Assembly (NCBI GenBank): GCA_945931475.1
Contig: CAMEPD010000002.1
Location: forward strand, 1 to 64,000
Reading direction: 5' to 3'
Length of the DNA: 64,000 nucleotides
From: an uncultured Muribaculaceae bacterium
GTDB taxonomy: Bacteria; Bacteroidota; Bacteroidia; Bacteroidales; Muribaculaceae
Of this stretch, positions 1-9,126 are shown piece after piece. The stretch's first letter is position 1, and the number at the start of each line of letters is the position of its first letter. The position numbers and the translations under genes were made by a program. The notes beneath the pieces were generated by a model. The model searched no databases and was not told where the DNA came from. It saw only the letters and a list, made by a program, of their open reading frames with translations.

Positions 1-34
1 TGTGCCGCGACCCAACCACACAGCGCAAAAAGGC

Positions 35-57
35 GATGTGCTGAATTTTGACACATC
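35..57. terminator. Hairpin of the recurrent GATGTG/CACATC type
   Basis: A stem GATGTG (35-40) pairs with CACATC (52-57) around an AT-rich loop. Its surroundings (AGCGCAAAAAGG before, TTTTGACACATC in the 3' half) closely match the 14-bp hairpin at 29854-29888. It lies beyond the terminator of the first minus-strand gene, so it may serve a gene outside the window to the left. The function as a terminator is inferred from shape only. Confidence 0.4.
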
Positions 58-112
58 ATCCTACATTGATTATCAGTACTTGATAGTTTGTATTTCCGGT
101 GAATAGTTACAC

Positions 113-130
113 AGGAGGGCAAGGAGGGCA
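113..130. repeat. 9-bp tandem repeat, two copies
   Basis: AGGAGGGCA occurs twice head to tail in the non-coding left flank. Similar 9-bp-period repeats lie at 13441 and 29792. Nothing else was recognised between the left edge and the terminator at 170. Confidence 0.6.
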
Positions 131-169
131 GGGATGTGGGGGAGATTTGCAAAGGGCATTATGTTCCAG

Positions 170-211
170 AAAAAAAGAGGTTGCGACGTAAACGGGTTAC
201 GCCGCAACCTC
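170..211 (-). terminator. Rho-independent terminator of the large secreted protein gene
   Basis: GAGGTTGCG (177-185) pairs perfectly with CGCAACCTC (203-211). On the minus strand the stem is followed by a run of T (plus-strand A tract 170-176). It lies about 25 nt past the stop codon of the minus-strand gene that ends at 236, which it probably terminates. Confidence 0.85.
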
Positions 212-235
212 GCGGTTTTATCTGGGAGAATGGGA

Positions 236-3200
236 TTATTTCAGGATGAGTTTGGCAACGGTGGTGCCGGCTTTGGCGATGACGATGCCGGTGCGGCCGG
301 TGGCGATGCTGGTGTTGTCGCCGGTGGCAACGAGGGTGGCGATTACGCGGCCGTCGATGTCGGTGACTGTGACACGCTCACCGCGTGCGCCGCGAACTAT
401 GATGTTACTGCCGTCGGCGGTGATGGTCGGGGCGTTGTTGCCATTGACGTAGCTGAGACCTACAGTGGGGCTGCACGGGGTGTAGAGGGCTACGACTTCG
501 CTGGGCTCGGTGCCGTTGTACATTACGTGGCCGAGAGCTGTCGCTTTGCCGGTCGCGGGGTCAATTTCGTGGAGGTATCCGTCGTCGAGGCGGTTTTCAG
601 CTGCCCAGAACAGGCGTCCGCTGTTGTGGTCGAATGCCATCGACTGGAGGTACTGCGGCGCTTCGAAGCCGGTGCTTCCGATTTCGGTGATTGCGCCGGT
701 ATCGCCGTTGACGCTCACGAACTTGCCGTCGGCGGTGATGGCGTAGAGCTGACCTTCGGTCGAGCAGGCGAGGGTGTGGAGATTGGCCTGTACGGGAGCG
801 CCGGAAACTACTTCGCCGGTGGTGATGTCAACCGTGGCGAGGTACTGGTCTTCGGCATCGGCGCACAGCATCCACATGGTGTTCGTGGGGTAGTTGTAAG
901 CCATGTCGAGCACGTAGTAGTCTTCGGCGGACACGGAGGATACCAGCGTGAGGCTGTTGTGGTCGATTGCCACGAATTCGCAGGCTTTGCCGTACCATGT
1001 GGCGGTGAAGGCGTAGAGTTTGCCGTCGTAATACTCGCCGGCGGTAATCAGAGCGTCGTTCGGGGTAATTTCCTTGAGGTAAGCGGCCGATTCGGGGGCG
1101 TTCGATTCAACCGACATCAGTCCGGCGTTGCCGTAGGCATTCCAACGGTAACCGTAGAGGGTGATGTTTGCCATGTTGGGGAGGGTCATCTGCAGTTCGT
1201 CGTTGGCGGCAACCTGGTCGCCCTCGGCGCTGACGCGTGCCACTAAGGTGTAGACGCCTTCGGCTATTTCGGCTGTTCCGAGGTTGATGTTGGCGCTTTC
1301 GCCGTGGTTGAGGGTGGCGTCGACGGTGCCCTGAAGGGTCTTGCCCTCGGCGATGGTGACACTCACAGGGATGTTGCTCAGCGGTTTCTCGCCGAGGTTG
1401 GTAACGGTGACTTCAACGGTGATGCTGCTGACCATCTCCTTTGATTTCTTGGGCGAGACGAAGGCGGTAAGGGCGGCGTCGTAGTCGTTGTTGCGGAGCA
1501 TTTCGGCGCCGTAGGCTTTGGCCGATTCGCCGGTGTGGTAGATGGCCGAAACGGCGTACTGATATGTGCCGCAGGGGAGTGTGGCCCATGCGTCGTCGGC
1601 GATGCTGAATTCACGGGTGGGTGTGGCGTTGACCTTTACCCATTCGCTCTTGGCATCATCGGCGATGGTGCGGCGCCATACGTTGTATTCGCACCCGGGC
1701 ACGTCGGGATTGTCGGTGACGGCTCCCGAAGCGCCGGGGATGGTGAAGCCGGCGATGATGTTCCAGCCGTCGTACGCGTTGTAGAGTGCTTCGGTTTCGC
1801 TCCATTTCAGGTTGTTGACACCAGATTTGTAGTTGGGGGCGACGCCGAAGAATTTGTCGCCTTCTTCGATGCCTTCGATAGAGTATCCCACTATGTATGA
1901 GCTGCCTTCGGCGAATTCAACCGGTTCATCGAATGTTGTGGCAATCCAGCTGCCGTCGGCGGTGAAGTCGGCGTCGGCTATCCGGCTGCGGGCCACGAGT
2001 GTGTGGTTGGTGCGGTCGCCCTTCCAGACGCAGGCGTATACGGCGCCCTTCTGCGGCTTCTTCATGAAGCCTTTGAGCGACGACAGCGAAAGGCCGTTGA
2101 GCGAGTTTTCGCTGACGGTCTCGGCTGAATAGTAATGGCCTATGTTGTAGGAGGTTGAGTAATAGTCGCCTCCGAAGCCTTTGTTGGCGGTGCAGTCGCC
2201 GAGCGAGAGTTCTTTCGGCTCACCCTGGCGCGACATAGGTGATTCCCAAGAGATTACAGCGGCCGAACCGTCGGGCTGAATCTCGGCGTTGACGCCCCAC
2301 GGGGAGATAACGCTGCGCGTGACTGTTACGTCGCCGAATGCCTTGTCGGCCGTGGTGTTGACCTCGGCTGTGAAGGCGTCATAGAGGGGATAAATGGCTG
2401 TGAGCGAGTAGTCCTGACCGGCGAATATGCTGTTGAACTCCCAGTTGCCGTTTTCGTCGGCGGTGGTTTCGGCTGAGTCATAGCCGGTGACGGTAACTTT
2501 GGCGCCGACTGCGGGAAGATGGGTGTCGTCGGTGACGAGGCGCCCTGAGAGCTTGATTTTGGCGATGGCCGGCAGGGTGAATTCGGTGTTGGAGGTCTGG
2601 CCGGCTGTCACGTTGATGCTGTTGGTAACGGGGGTGTAACCTGTGGCGCTTACGGTAACCGAGAGATTACCGGTAGGAGCGAACGGCAGGGAGAACGTGC
2701 CTTCGGCATCGGTGGAGGTGGCGAGGTAATCGAAGCCCTCTACGGTTACTTTCGCATCGGCAATTTTCTGATTGTCAGAACCTTTGACTGTGCCTGCGAC
2801 GGCGCCGAAGTTGTTGGGCGTCATGATGAAACGGGTCATCGGCACATATTCGTAGGTCGTGCCGTAAGGCAGGTTGCTGAGCTCGAATGCAGAGTATGAG
2901 TCACCGGTTACAGTGCGCTTTACATCTTTGGTGGGTGCTGTCCAGAAGCGGTCGGCGTATCCGCCGGGTGTTTCCATGGCGCCTACGACTGTCACTATCA
3001 GGTTGCCGCCGGTGTAATTATAAGGTGTGTCGAGGTGAAGCACCATGTCGGATGTGCCCTGAGGTTGCTCTACGGAACCTTCGAAGACTTTGGTGCTCTC
3101 GTCGATGGCTACCCATTTGTCGGCGAGGTCACTGAGAGTGGTGGGCGCGATGTAGACGCGGATGTTTGCGCTGCGCGACGATGCACCGAGGAACGACTTG

Positions 3201-4522
3201 TAAACCAGGTCGGTAACCGCGCCTTGAGCGCCGCGAAGGTCCTCGGGATAGTAGATGGCCTGAGACACGGAGTAGCGCGAGTTTACGGCAATCGGTGCGC
3301 GCGGCCCGTAATTGTCCTGAGAGGCTGTTTCATAGACAGTTACATCGAACTGATTGTCGGCAAACAGGGTAGAGGCCGATGTATAGTCGGTGCCCGATTC
3401 GCCGGCTGTGTTGACGGCTTTCACCGTGTAGGCGAATGTGCCCGGGGCGCTCGGTGTATCGAAATATGTGGTGCCTTTTACTTTTTCGGCGATGACATTG
3501 CCGTCGCGCATTACGGTGTAGGCGATTTGGTCGGGGTTAATGTAACCGTTTGAGATACCGGCGGTTACGGCGTCCCATGTGACGCGCACCTTGCCGCCGT
3601 ACAGCATCGAGCGCACGTTCGCGGGGGCTTTGGGTATATCCTGTCCGATGTAGGCCGAGCGGGTGACGAAGTCGGTGGTGCCTGACTCGTTGCGGAATGC
3701 CAGCGAGTAGGAGTGGGTGCCACCGGTTACGTCGCGGTCGGTATACGAGGTGCTTTCGCCGGCGGTAAGACCCTCGGAAATGACGGTCAGGTCGGCGTTA
3801 TCACGGCGGATTACAACCTGAAAATCACCGATTTCCGCGCCGTTGGCGGTGCGGGCCGGGTTGGTCCAGGTCAGTGTTGCCTCCAGAGCGCCTTTGCTGC
3901 CCGGGGTGAGGGTGAAGCCCGAGGGTTTGAGGGGCGCGTTCTGATCGAAGACGTTCACATTGTCGATGCTCAGGCCGTAGGTGGCTATGGCGTGATGGCG
4001 GATGGCGATGTAGATATCTTTGCCGGCGTACTCGCCAAGGGTGTAATTGAGAGTGTTCCAGACGATGTCGTCCTCGTAACCGTTATCGGCGGTCAGCGCT
4101 TTCACCGAGGTGAAATCTTCTACGTTGGTGCCAGTAGTGGAAATCAGCAGCTCGATTGGTTCGGTCTGCTCCAGATCCTGGGCGGCGTATCGCAGAGTGA
4201 GCACGAAAGCACTGTTGGCCACGTGTATCTGCGGCGAAACCAGCCAGTTGTCTTGCGCGCCGTAGGCCGTGTAATTGGCCGGATTGCGGGTGTAGGAGAT
4301 AGCCAGCTTGCTGCTGCGGCTGTCCTGGGTGACGTAGCTGCCGGAACTTTCGGCCTGCCAGCAATGGCCATCCTCGTCGGCATCAATCATTGACCATCCC
4401 GAGGGGGGAAATTGCTCCCCTTCGAAGTCCTCGCTCAGCACCGCCGATTGGGCGTGCGCAAGGAGGCCTGTCGACGCCAGCAGCGTCGCCAGGGTGATTT
4501 TCAGGGTGTTGTTCTGTTTCAT
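236..4522 (-). CDS. Large secreted modular protein: choice-of-anchor/adhesin, Fn3 and carboxypeptidase-regulatory-like domains with T9SS-type C-terminus
   Basis: 1428 residues. The ATG at 4522 is chosen because it begins a clear signal peptide (MKQNNTLKITLATLLASTGLLAHA, written here only as residues 1-24) with cleavage before QS; the frame is open further upstream but without such a signal. After it comes a cleaved-adhesin/choice-of-anchor-J-like region (about 25-200, with the typical EDFEGEQFPPSGW opening), fibronectin-III-like segments (about 205-390), two carboxypeptidase-regulatory-like beta-sandwich domains (about 580-740), a second stretch of extracellular beta domains, and a six-bladed-propeller-like region near 1150-1350. 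The last 70 residues (VTVTDIDGRVIATL ... KLILK) resemble a T9SS sorting domain. It is therefore probably exported across the outer membrane and bound at the surface or released. The substrate is not evident. It stands alone, with its own promoter and terminator. Confidence 0.8.
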   Translation of the reverse strand: MKQNNTLKITLATLLASTGLLAHAQSAVLSEDFEGEQFPPSGWSMIDADEDGHCWQAESSGSYVTQDSRSSKLAISYTRNPANYTAYGAQDNWLVSPQIHVANSAFVLTLRYAAQDLEQTEPIELLISTTGTNVEDFTSVKALTADNGYEDDIVWNTLNYTLGEYAGKDIYIAIRHHAIATYGLSIDNVNVFDQNAPLKPSGFTLTPGSKGALEATLTWTNPARTANGAEIGDFQVVIRRDNADLTVISEGLTAGESTSYTDRDVTGGTHSYSLAFRNESGTTDFVTRSAYIGQDIPKAPANVRSMLYGGKVRVTWDAVTAGISNGYINPDQIAYTVMRDGNVIAEKVKGTTYFDTPSAPGTFAYTVKAVNTAGESGTDYTSASTLFADNQFDVTVYETASQDNYGPRAPIAVNSRYSVSQAIYYPEDLRGAQGAVTDLVYKSFLGASSRSANIRVYIAPTTLSDLADKWVAIDESTKVFEGSVEQPQGTSDMVLHLDTPYNYTGGNLIVTVVGAMETPGGYADRFWTAPTKDVKRTVTGDSYSAFELSNLPYGTTYEYVPMTRFIMTPNNFGAVAGTVKGSDNQKIADAKVTVEGFDYLATSTDAEGTFSLPFAPTGNLSVTVSATGYTPVTNSINVTAGQTSNTEFTLPAIAKIKLSGRLVTDDTHLPAVGAKVTVTGYDSAETTADENGNWEFNSIFAGQDYSLTAIYPLYDAFTAEVNTTADKAFGDVTVTRSVISPWGVNAEIQPDGSAAVISWESPMSRQGEPKELSLGDCTANKGFGGDYYSTSYNIGHYYSAETVSENSLNGLSLSSLKGFMKKPQKGAVYACVWKGDRTNHTLVARSRIADADFTADGSWIATTFDEPVEFAEGSSYIVGYSIEGIEEGDKFFGVAPNYKSGVNNLKWSETEALYNAYDGWNIIAGFTIPGASGAVTDNPDVPGCEYNVWRRTIADDAKSEWVKVNATPTREFSIADDAWATLPCGTYQYAVSAIYHTGESAKAYGAEMLRNNDYDAALTAFVSPKKSKEMVSSITVEVTVTNLGEKPLSNIPVSVTIAEGKTLQGTVDATLNHGESANINLGTAEIAEGVYTLVARVSAEGDQVAANDELQMTLPNMANITLYGYRWNAYGNAGLMSVESNAPESAAYLKEITPNDALITAGEYYDGKLYAFTATWYGKACEFVAIDHNSLTLVSSVSAEDYYVLDMAYNYPTNTMWMLCADAEDQYLATVDITTGEVVSGAPVQANLHTLACSTEGQLYAITADGKFVSVNGDTGAITEIGSTGFEAPQYLQSMAFDHNSGRLFWAAENRLDDGYLHEIDPATGKATALGHVMYNGTEPSEVVALYTPCSPTVGLSYVNGNNAPTITADGSNIIVRGARGERVTVTDIDGRVIATLVATGDNTSIATGRTGIVIAKAGTTVAKLILK

Positions 4523-4560
4523 AATGCTAATGAATAATTCTCTCCAGTTGATATTTTTCG

Positions 4561-4568
4561 CAAATATA
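4561..4568 (-). promoter_or_regulatory. Bacteroidetes -7 box for the large secreted protein
   Basis: Minus-strand TATATTTG fits the TAnnTTTG consensus and lies 38 nt upstream of the ATG at 4522, which leaves a leader of about 30 nt. No good -33 element is seen at the usual spacing. Confidence 0.5.
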
Positions 4569-4656
4569 GTGAAAAATAGCTGATTTGACCGCTCAAAAGG
4601 CCCGATTTTTGACACTTAACGATATTCGCTTATATTATTTTGTGGAATATTATTTG

Positions 4657-4664
4657 TAAATTTG
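4657..4664 (+). promoter_or_regulatory. Candidate -7 box upstream of the UDP-GlcNAc 2-epimerase gene
   Basis: TAAATTTG matches TAnnTTTG exactly. It lies only 8 nt before the ATG at 4673, so use of this box would give a nearly leaderless mRNA. A weaker TTATTTTG just upstream (4635-4642) is an alternative. It argues against the TTG at 4640 as the start codon. Confidence 0.35.
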
Positions 4665-4672
4665 TCGCTGAG

Positions 4673-5857
4673 ATGTTTAAAAAGGAGGAAAAACCAAGAA
4701 GAATTTGTGTGGTAACCTCGGCTCGCGCCGACTGGGGACTGCTCTACCCGGTGGTGAGGGCCCTGATGAATGATAGCCGTGCGTGTGTCGATGTGGTGGC
4801 TACCAATATGCATCTGCAGGAACGTTACGGCCTGACTATCCGCGAGATAGAGGCCGATGGCATACAGGTGGCAGAGCGTGTGCCGATGCCCGCGACGGGC
4901 GATTCGCCCATCGAGAAAGCTTTGGCGACCTCGGAGTGTATGAGCGGTATGGCGCGGGCATTCCGACGCCTGCAACCCGACATCGTGCTGCTGTTGGGCG
5001 ACCGCTACGAGATGCTCGCGGTGGCCTCGGCAGCCACAATTATGGGCATACCACTGGCCCACATCGCCGGTGGCGAGATTACCGAGGGGGCCATCGACGA
5101 CAATGTGCGCCATGCGCTTACCAAGCTGTCGTCGTTGCATTTTACGGCCACCGAAGCTTACCGTCATCGCGTGATTCAGATGGGCGAAATGCCTGATACC
5201 GTGTGGAATACCGGCGCCCTCGGAGTGTACAATATCGCCCGCGAACCGCTCATGGAGCAGACCGACCTCGAGCGCAGCATCGGCATGAAGCTCGACCGTG
5301 ACACCCTGCTTGTTACGCTCCACCCGGCTACCCGCGACGCTGTACCGGTGGCACAGCGCTGCCGCGCGCTGCTCGACGCGCTTGACCGTTTCCCCTCGTC
5401 GAAACTCCTGTTCACCTACCCGAACAACGATGCCGAAGGGAGCGTAATTATCGGATTGATAGAGAACTACGCAGCACTCCACCCCGAACGGGCCAAGGTG
5501 GTGCCGTCGCTGGGACGCCTGCGTTACCTTTCGGCGCTGCGGTGTGTCGGCGCGGTAGTGGGCAACTCGTCGAGCGGCCTGGTGGAGGTGCCGTCATCGG
5601 GCATCCCGACGGTTGACATCGGCATCCGGCAGAAGGGACGGATGGCCCCGGAAGGGGTGATTCACTGCGAGGCCGACGCCGACAGCATAGCGGCCGCCGT
5701 GGCCGAGGCGCTTTCGCCCGAAGGACGCCGTCGTGCCGCCGAAGCCCCGAATCCGTATTACCGCCCCGACACGGTCGACATAATCGCCGGGGCGCTCATC
5801 GAAACGCCCCTCGAAAAGCTGCAACCCAAGCATTTCTACGACCTGCCGCAGGGGTAA
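4673..5857 (+). CDS. neuC: UDP-N-acetylglucosamine 2-epimerase (hydrolysing), NeuC/LegG type
   Basis: 394 residues, the usual length for this family. It converts a UDP-N-acetylhexosamine to free 2-epimerised sugar (for NeuC, UDP-GlcNAc to ManNAc and UDP), feeding nonulosonic acid synthesis in the cytoplasm. Visible family motifs are TSARADWG near 15-22, LLLGDRYEML at 106-115, AHIAGGEITEGAIDD at 129-143 and, in the C-terminal Rossmann domain, NSSSGLVEVPSSGIP and DIGIRQKGR. The ATG at 4673 is preferred over an in-frame TTG at 4640. The two genes downstream encode a CMP-sugar synthetase and a CBS-nucleotidyltransferase. That trio is found in sialic and especially legionaminic acid clusters, so the true substrate could be the GDP-linked or 2,4-diacetamido analogue used by LegG. 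Family assignment is firm; substrate is inferred. Confidence 0.92.
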   Translation: MFKKEEKPRRICVVTSARADWGLLYPVVRALMNDSRACVDVVATNMHLQERYGLTIREIEADGIQVAERVPMPATGDSPIEKALATSECMSGMARAFRRLQPDIVLLLGDRYEMLAVASAATIMGIPLAHIAGGEITEGAIDDNVRHALTKLSSLHFTATEAYRHRVIQMGEMPDTVWNTGALGVYNIAREPLMEQTDLERSIGMKLDRDTLLVTLHPATRDAVPVAQRCRALLDALDRFPSSKLLFTYPNNDAEGSVIIGLIENYAALHPERAKVVPSLGRLRYLSALRCVGAVVGNSSSGLVEVPSSGIPTVDIGIRQKGRMAPEGVIHCEADADSIAAAVAEALSPEGRRRAAEAPNPYYRPDTVDIIAGALIETPLEKLQPKHFYDLPQG

Positions 5858-5861
5858 ATGC

Positions 5862-5892
5862 TTGTGAATGTGGCCGAAATTACCTATTTTTG
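5862..5892 (+). promoter_or_regulatory. Promoter of the CMP-nonulosonate synthetase operon
   Basis: TTG at 5862-5864, a 20-nt spacer, then TATTTTTG at 5885-5892 (TAnnTTTG). Spacing and sequence fit the Bacteroidetes primary sigma factor. The start of transcription would fall near 5897, about 45 nt before the ATG at 5942. Confidence 0.7.
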
Positions 5893-5941
5893 CATTGAAT
5901 AACGCGTTCATCGACACGTTTACCAACATCCAAAAGTTCTC

Positions 5942-6637
5942 ATGAAGGCTCTCTATATCATCCCGGCGCGGGGAGGCAGCAAAGGCATTCCCAGGAAAAA
6001 TATCAAACCTCTCGGCGGCAAACCGTTGATTGCGTGGACTATAGAAGCGGCATTAGCGGCCGGAGCCACGCCTGAAAACCTCATTCTGTCGACCGACGAC
6101 GACGAGATTGCCGACGTAGGCGCCGACTGTGGTCTCGACATACGATACCGACGTCCGGCGACGCTCGGCGGTGACACCGTGGGTTCGCGCGAGGTGATTC
6201 TCGATGTGATGGACTGGGCCGATGCCCGGGGAATGGAGTATGACGCCGTGGTGCTTCTGCAGCCCACGTCGCCGTTCCGCACGGCTGCTGATATAACCGA
6301 GTGCATCAGCCGGTTCGTGCCCGGTAACACTGATATGGCGGTTACCGTCTGCGAGGCCGCGGCAAACCCCTATTACGACATCTTCGAGGAGGGGGCAGAC
6401 GGCACACTGCACATCAGCAAAGGGGACGGACTGATTACGCGTCGCCAGGATGCGCCGAAGGCGTGGCAGTATAACGGAGCGGTGTATGTAATTGACCCTC
6501 AGGCTATACGCCGCTATCCGTTAGGCGCCATGCCGCGACGTGTACCCTCACCGATGCCCCGCGAACGCTCGGTCGACCTCGACACGCCGCGCGATTGGGC
6601 CCTGGCCGAAGCGATGATTGAGGATGCCAAAAAATAG
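5942..6637 (+). CDS. neuA: CMP-nonulosonic acid synthetase (acylneuraminate cytidylyltransferase family)
   Basis: 231 residues. It activates a nonulosonic acid with CTP to the CMP-sugar. The N-terminal signature PARGGSKGIPRKNIKPLGG (8-26) binds the nucleotide, and STDDDEIADV, LLQPTSPFR and the C-terminal VDLDTPRDW follow the short bacterial NeuA/LegF/PtmB pattern. It lacks the C-terminal esterase domain found in E. coli NeuA. It lies 84 nt after the 2-epimerase, with its own promoter, and 12 nt before the CBS-nucleotidyltransferase. The specific acid (sialic, legionaminic or pseudaminic) cannot be told from sequence alone; the neighbours favour a legionaminic-type product. Confidence 0.92.
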   Translation: MKALYIIPARGGSKGIPRKNIKPLGGKPLIAWTIEAALAAGATPENLILSTDDDEIADVGADCGLDIRYRRPATLGGDTVGSREVILDVMDWADARGMEYDAVVLLQPTSPFRTAADITECISRFVPGNTDMAVTVCEAAANPYYDIFEEGADGTLHISKGDGLITRRQDAPKAWQYNGAVYVIDPQAIRRYPLGAMPRRVPSPMPRERSVDLDTPRDWALAEAMIEDAKK

Positions 6638-6649
6638 AAATAAGCAACA

Positions 6650-7696
6650 ATGAATCAGCATATTATAAAATCCGACGCCACGATTCGCGAGGCCCTGACG
6701 CAGCTCAACGGGCTGTCGGGGGGTGTGATGACTCTCGTGGTCATCGACAGCGAAGACCGTGTCGACGGTACGGTGACCGATGGCGACATACGTCGTGGCC
6801 TGATTGCCGGGCGGTCGCTCGACGACGGCGTCAACACTGTGATGCACCGGTCGTTCAAGTCGCTGAAACCGGGCGACGGGCCGCGCGAAATAGCGGCCGC
6901 ACGGTGCCGGGGCATAAAGCTCCTCCCCGAACTCGACGCCGCCGGGCGCCTCGTGGGTCTGTTCGATTTCACCCGCTGCGAGAACCGGCTGCCGCTGCAG
7001 GCGCTGCTGATGGCCGGCGGGAAGGGGGAGAGACTCCGTCCGCTCACACTCACAACGCCCAAACCGCTGCTCGAGGTAGGAGGGAAGCCCATCATCGACT
7101 ATAACGTCGCCAAGCTGGCACGCGCCGGAATCAGCGACGTAACGGTGTCGGTGCGTTATCTCGCCGACAGGATTCGAAGCCATTTTGCCGAACCCTCTTA
7201 CGGGATAAATGTTAAGATAATAGAGGAGGATGCTCCGCTGGGTACCCTTGGAGCCGCATCGCTGATTGAACACGCTGCGGGAGGCGACACGCTGGTGATG
7301 AATTCCGACCTACTCACCGACATCTCGCTCGAGGAGATGTTCCTCAGACACAGCGAGCAGGGCGCCGACATCACCGTGGCTGCCATACCGTACACTGTGT
7401 CAGTGCCTTACGCCATTCTTGCCACCGACGACGAAACCAATTGCGTGCGCGCGCTCGAGGAGAAACCCACCTACTCCTACTTTGCCAACGCCGGAATTTA
7501 CATCTTCTCGAACCGGCTGCTCGACACACTCGGACGCGGTGAGCGCTGCGATGCTCCCGACCTGATCGAGAGGTGTATAGCTGATGGCGGCAAGGTGATT
7601 TACCACCCAATTGCAGGCACGTGGATCGACATCGGCACCCCCTCCGATTACCGTCACGCCAACGAGCTGATGCGGTTGGCCGCCGGTCGATTCTGA
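6650..7696 (+). CDS. CBS-domain nucleotidyltransferase, PtmE-like (sugar-1-phosphate guanylyltransferase type)
   Basis: 348 residues. Residues 1-115 form a CBS pair (VVIDSEDRVDGTVTDGDIRRG and the later LLPELDAAGRLVGLFD). Residues 116-345 form a nucleotidyltransferase with the glycine-rich LLMAGGKGERLRPLT (119-133), TPKPLLEVGGKPII and the metal-binding NSDLL. This fusion is known from PtmE, which makes GDP-glucosamine at the start of the Campylobacter legionaminic acid route, and from mannose-1-phosphate guanylyltransferase-like proteins. The adjacent 2-epimerase and CMP-synthetase genes support a role in the same sugar pathway. The nucleotide used is inferred. The downstream obgE starts 28 nt later and may share the transcript. 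Confidence 0.82.
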   Translation: MNQHIIKSDATIREALTQLNGLSGGVMTLVVIDSEDRVDGTVTDGDIRRGLIAGRSLDDGVNTVMHRSFKSLKPGDGPREIAAARCRGIKLLPELDAAGRLVGLFDFTRCENRLPLQALLMAGGKGERLRPLTLTTPKPLLEVGGKPIIDYNVAKLARAGISDVTVSVRYLADRIRSHFAEPSYGINVKIIEEDAPLGTLGAASLIEHAAGGDTLVMNSDLLTDISLEEMFLRHSEQGADITVAAIPYTVSVPYAILATDDETNCVRALEEKPTYSYFANAGIYIFSNRLLDTLGRGERCDAPDLIERCIADGGKVIYHPIAGTWIDIGTPSDYRHANELMRLAAGRF

Positions 7697-7724
7697 TTGC
7701 TAATAAAATTAAAACCAAGATATT

Positions 7725-9107
7725 ATGCCCGAATCAAACTTTATTGATTACGTCAAGATACTCTGCCGAAGCGGTAAAGGCGGCGCCGGCTCGGCCCACT
7801 TCCACCGCGCCAAATACGTGCCTAAAGGCGGACCCGACGGAGGCGATGGAGGCCGCGGCGGCCATGTCATCCTTCGCGGCAACAAAAATATGTGGACTCT
7901 TCTGCCGCTGAAATTCCGCCGCCATGTTTTCGCCGGCAACGGTCAGGCCGGTTCGGCCGGCCGTTCTTTCGGCAAGGACGGCGAGGACCAGATTATCGAA
8001 GTGCCCTGCGGAACGGTAGTATTCGATTCAGAAACAGGCGAATACCTGGCCGAGGTCACCGACGACGGCCAGGAAATCAGGTTGCTTCGCGGCGGCAAGG
8101 GGGGGCTCGGTAACTGGCATTTCAAGTCGGCAACGAACCGTACACCGCGGTACGCGCAACCCGGGCAGCCCGCTATCGAGAAATCTATCATCCTCGAACT
8201 CAAACTGTTGGCCGATGTCGGTCTCGTGGGCTTTCCGAACGCCGGTAAATCCACCCTACTGTCGGCCGTGTCGGCTGCGCGCCCCAAAATCGCCGACTAC
8301 CCCTTCACGACCATGGAGCCGCAGCTTGGCATCGTTGACTACCGCGGCAACCGCTCGTTCGTCATGGCCGACATCCCCGGCATTATCGAGGGCGCCAGCG
8401 AGGGTAAAGGTCTGGGTCTGAGGTTTCTGCGTCATATCGAACGTAACGCCGTACTGCTTTTCCTCGTGCCGGCCGACGCCGACGACATCACCGCACAGTA
8501 CAATGTTTTGCTCGACGAGCTGCGCCGTTTCAACCCGCAACTGATGGATAAACAGCGCGTTTTGGCCATCTCGAAGTCGGATATGCTCGACCGGGAGCTC
8601 ATCGACGAGATTGAGCCGACGCTGCCCGACGATGTGCCCCACGTGTTCATCTCGTCGGTCACCGGTCAGGGTATCACCCAGCTCAAGGATCTACTTTGGG
8701 CCGCCATTACCGACGACCGTAACCGCATTGAGACTGAGCCGATTACACACCGTCCGCTCGATGGTAACCACCGTGTGCGCGAGGAGGACGAATTCATCTT
8801 CCAGGCCGAGCCCGGCGAGGAGGGTATGCCCGACGAATATCCCGAAGGAGAGTTCTATGATTTTGAGGATGAGGACTACCCGCAGGAAGATTCTGAGCCG
8901 GAAGCACCCTCAAAATCGGAAAAACCCGCGAGATTGGGAAAATCCACGAGATCGGATAAATCCGCCAAGCCGGCCGAACCGGGCGCCCAGGAGGAAACTC
9001 CACATACCATATACCTTAACGATGTCGACACCGACGACACCGACTACGAGGAGCTGTCAAAAAACTACGATGTCGACAGTCCGTATTTGCCTAAAGATTT
9101 GAAGTAA
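7725..9107 (+). CDS. obgE: GTPase ObgE/CgtA with acidic, Lys/Ser-rich C-terminal tail
   Basis: 460 residues. Obg is an essential GTPase acting in 50S ribosomal subunit assembly and stress control. The glycine-rich Obg fold fills residues 1-158 ([31 protein letters not shown]). The G domain follows with P-loop GFPNAGKS (169-176), G3 DIPG (216-219) and the SKSD specificity loop. The stretch from about residue 350 to the end is highly charged and low in complexity (acidic run, then short Lys-Ser repeats, then an Asp-rich end), about 70 residues more than I expect for Bacteroides ObgE. Codon context and spacing suggest joint transcription with the upstream nucleotidyltransferase and the TPR gene 20 nt downstream. 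Confidence 0.96.
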   Translation: MPESNFIDYVKILCRSGKGGAGSAHFHRAKYVPKGGPDGGDGGRGGHVILRGNKNMWTLLPLKFRRHVFAGNGQAGSAGRSFGKDGEDQIIEVPCGTVVFDSETGEYLAEVTDDGQEIRLLRGGKGGLGNWHFKSATNRTPRYAQPGQPAIEKSIILELKLLADVGLVGFPNAGKSTLLSAVSAARPKIADYPFTTMEPQLGIVDYRGNRSFVMADIPGIIEGASEGKGLGLRFLRHIERNAVLLFLVPADADDITAQYNVLLDELRRFNPQLMDKQRVLAISKSDMLDRELIDEIEPTLPDDVPHVFISSVTGQGITQLKDLLWAAITDDRNRIETEPITHRPLDGNHRVREEDEFIFQAEPGEEGMPDEYPEGEFYDFEDEDYPQEDSEPEAPSKSEKPARLGKSTRSDKSAKPAEPGAQEETPHTIYLNDVDTDDTDYEELSKNYDVDSPYLPKDLK

Positions 9108-9126
9108 TTTTTGAGTATATCTTGCA

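Noticed and set aside
134..1246. Open frame of 370 codons on the plus strand
   Set aside because: It is antisense to the secreted protein gene, has a Gly/Val/Ala-rich composition typical of the complement of a GC-rich coding frame, and shows no family motif.
4640..4672. TTG start for the 2-epimerase
   Set aside because: It would place a perfect -7 promoter box inside the gene and adds 11 residues not expected in the family.
5348..5365. Near match to a sigma-54 promoter (TGGCACAGCGCTGCC)
   Set aside because: It lies inside the 2-epimerase coding sequence and lacks the TTGC half at the right spacing; rpoN being in the window is not evidence for it.
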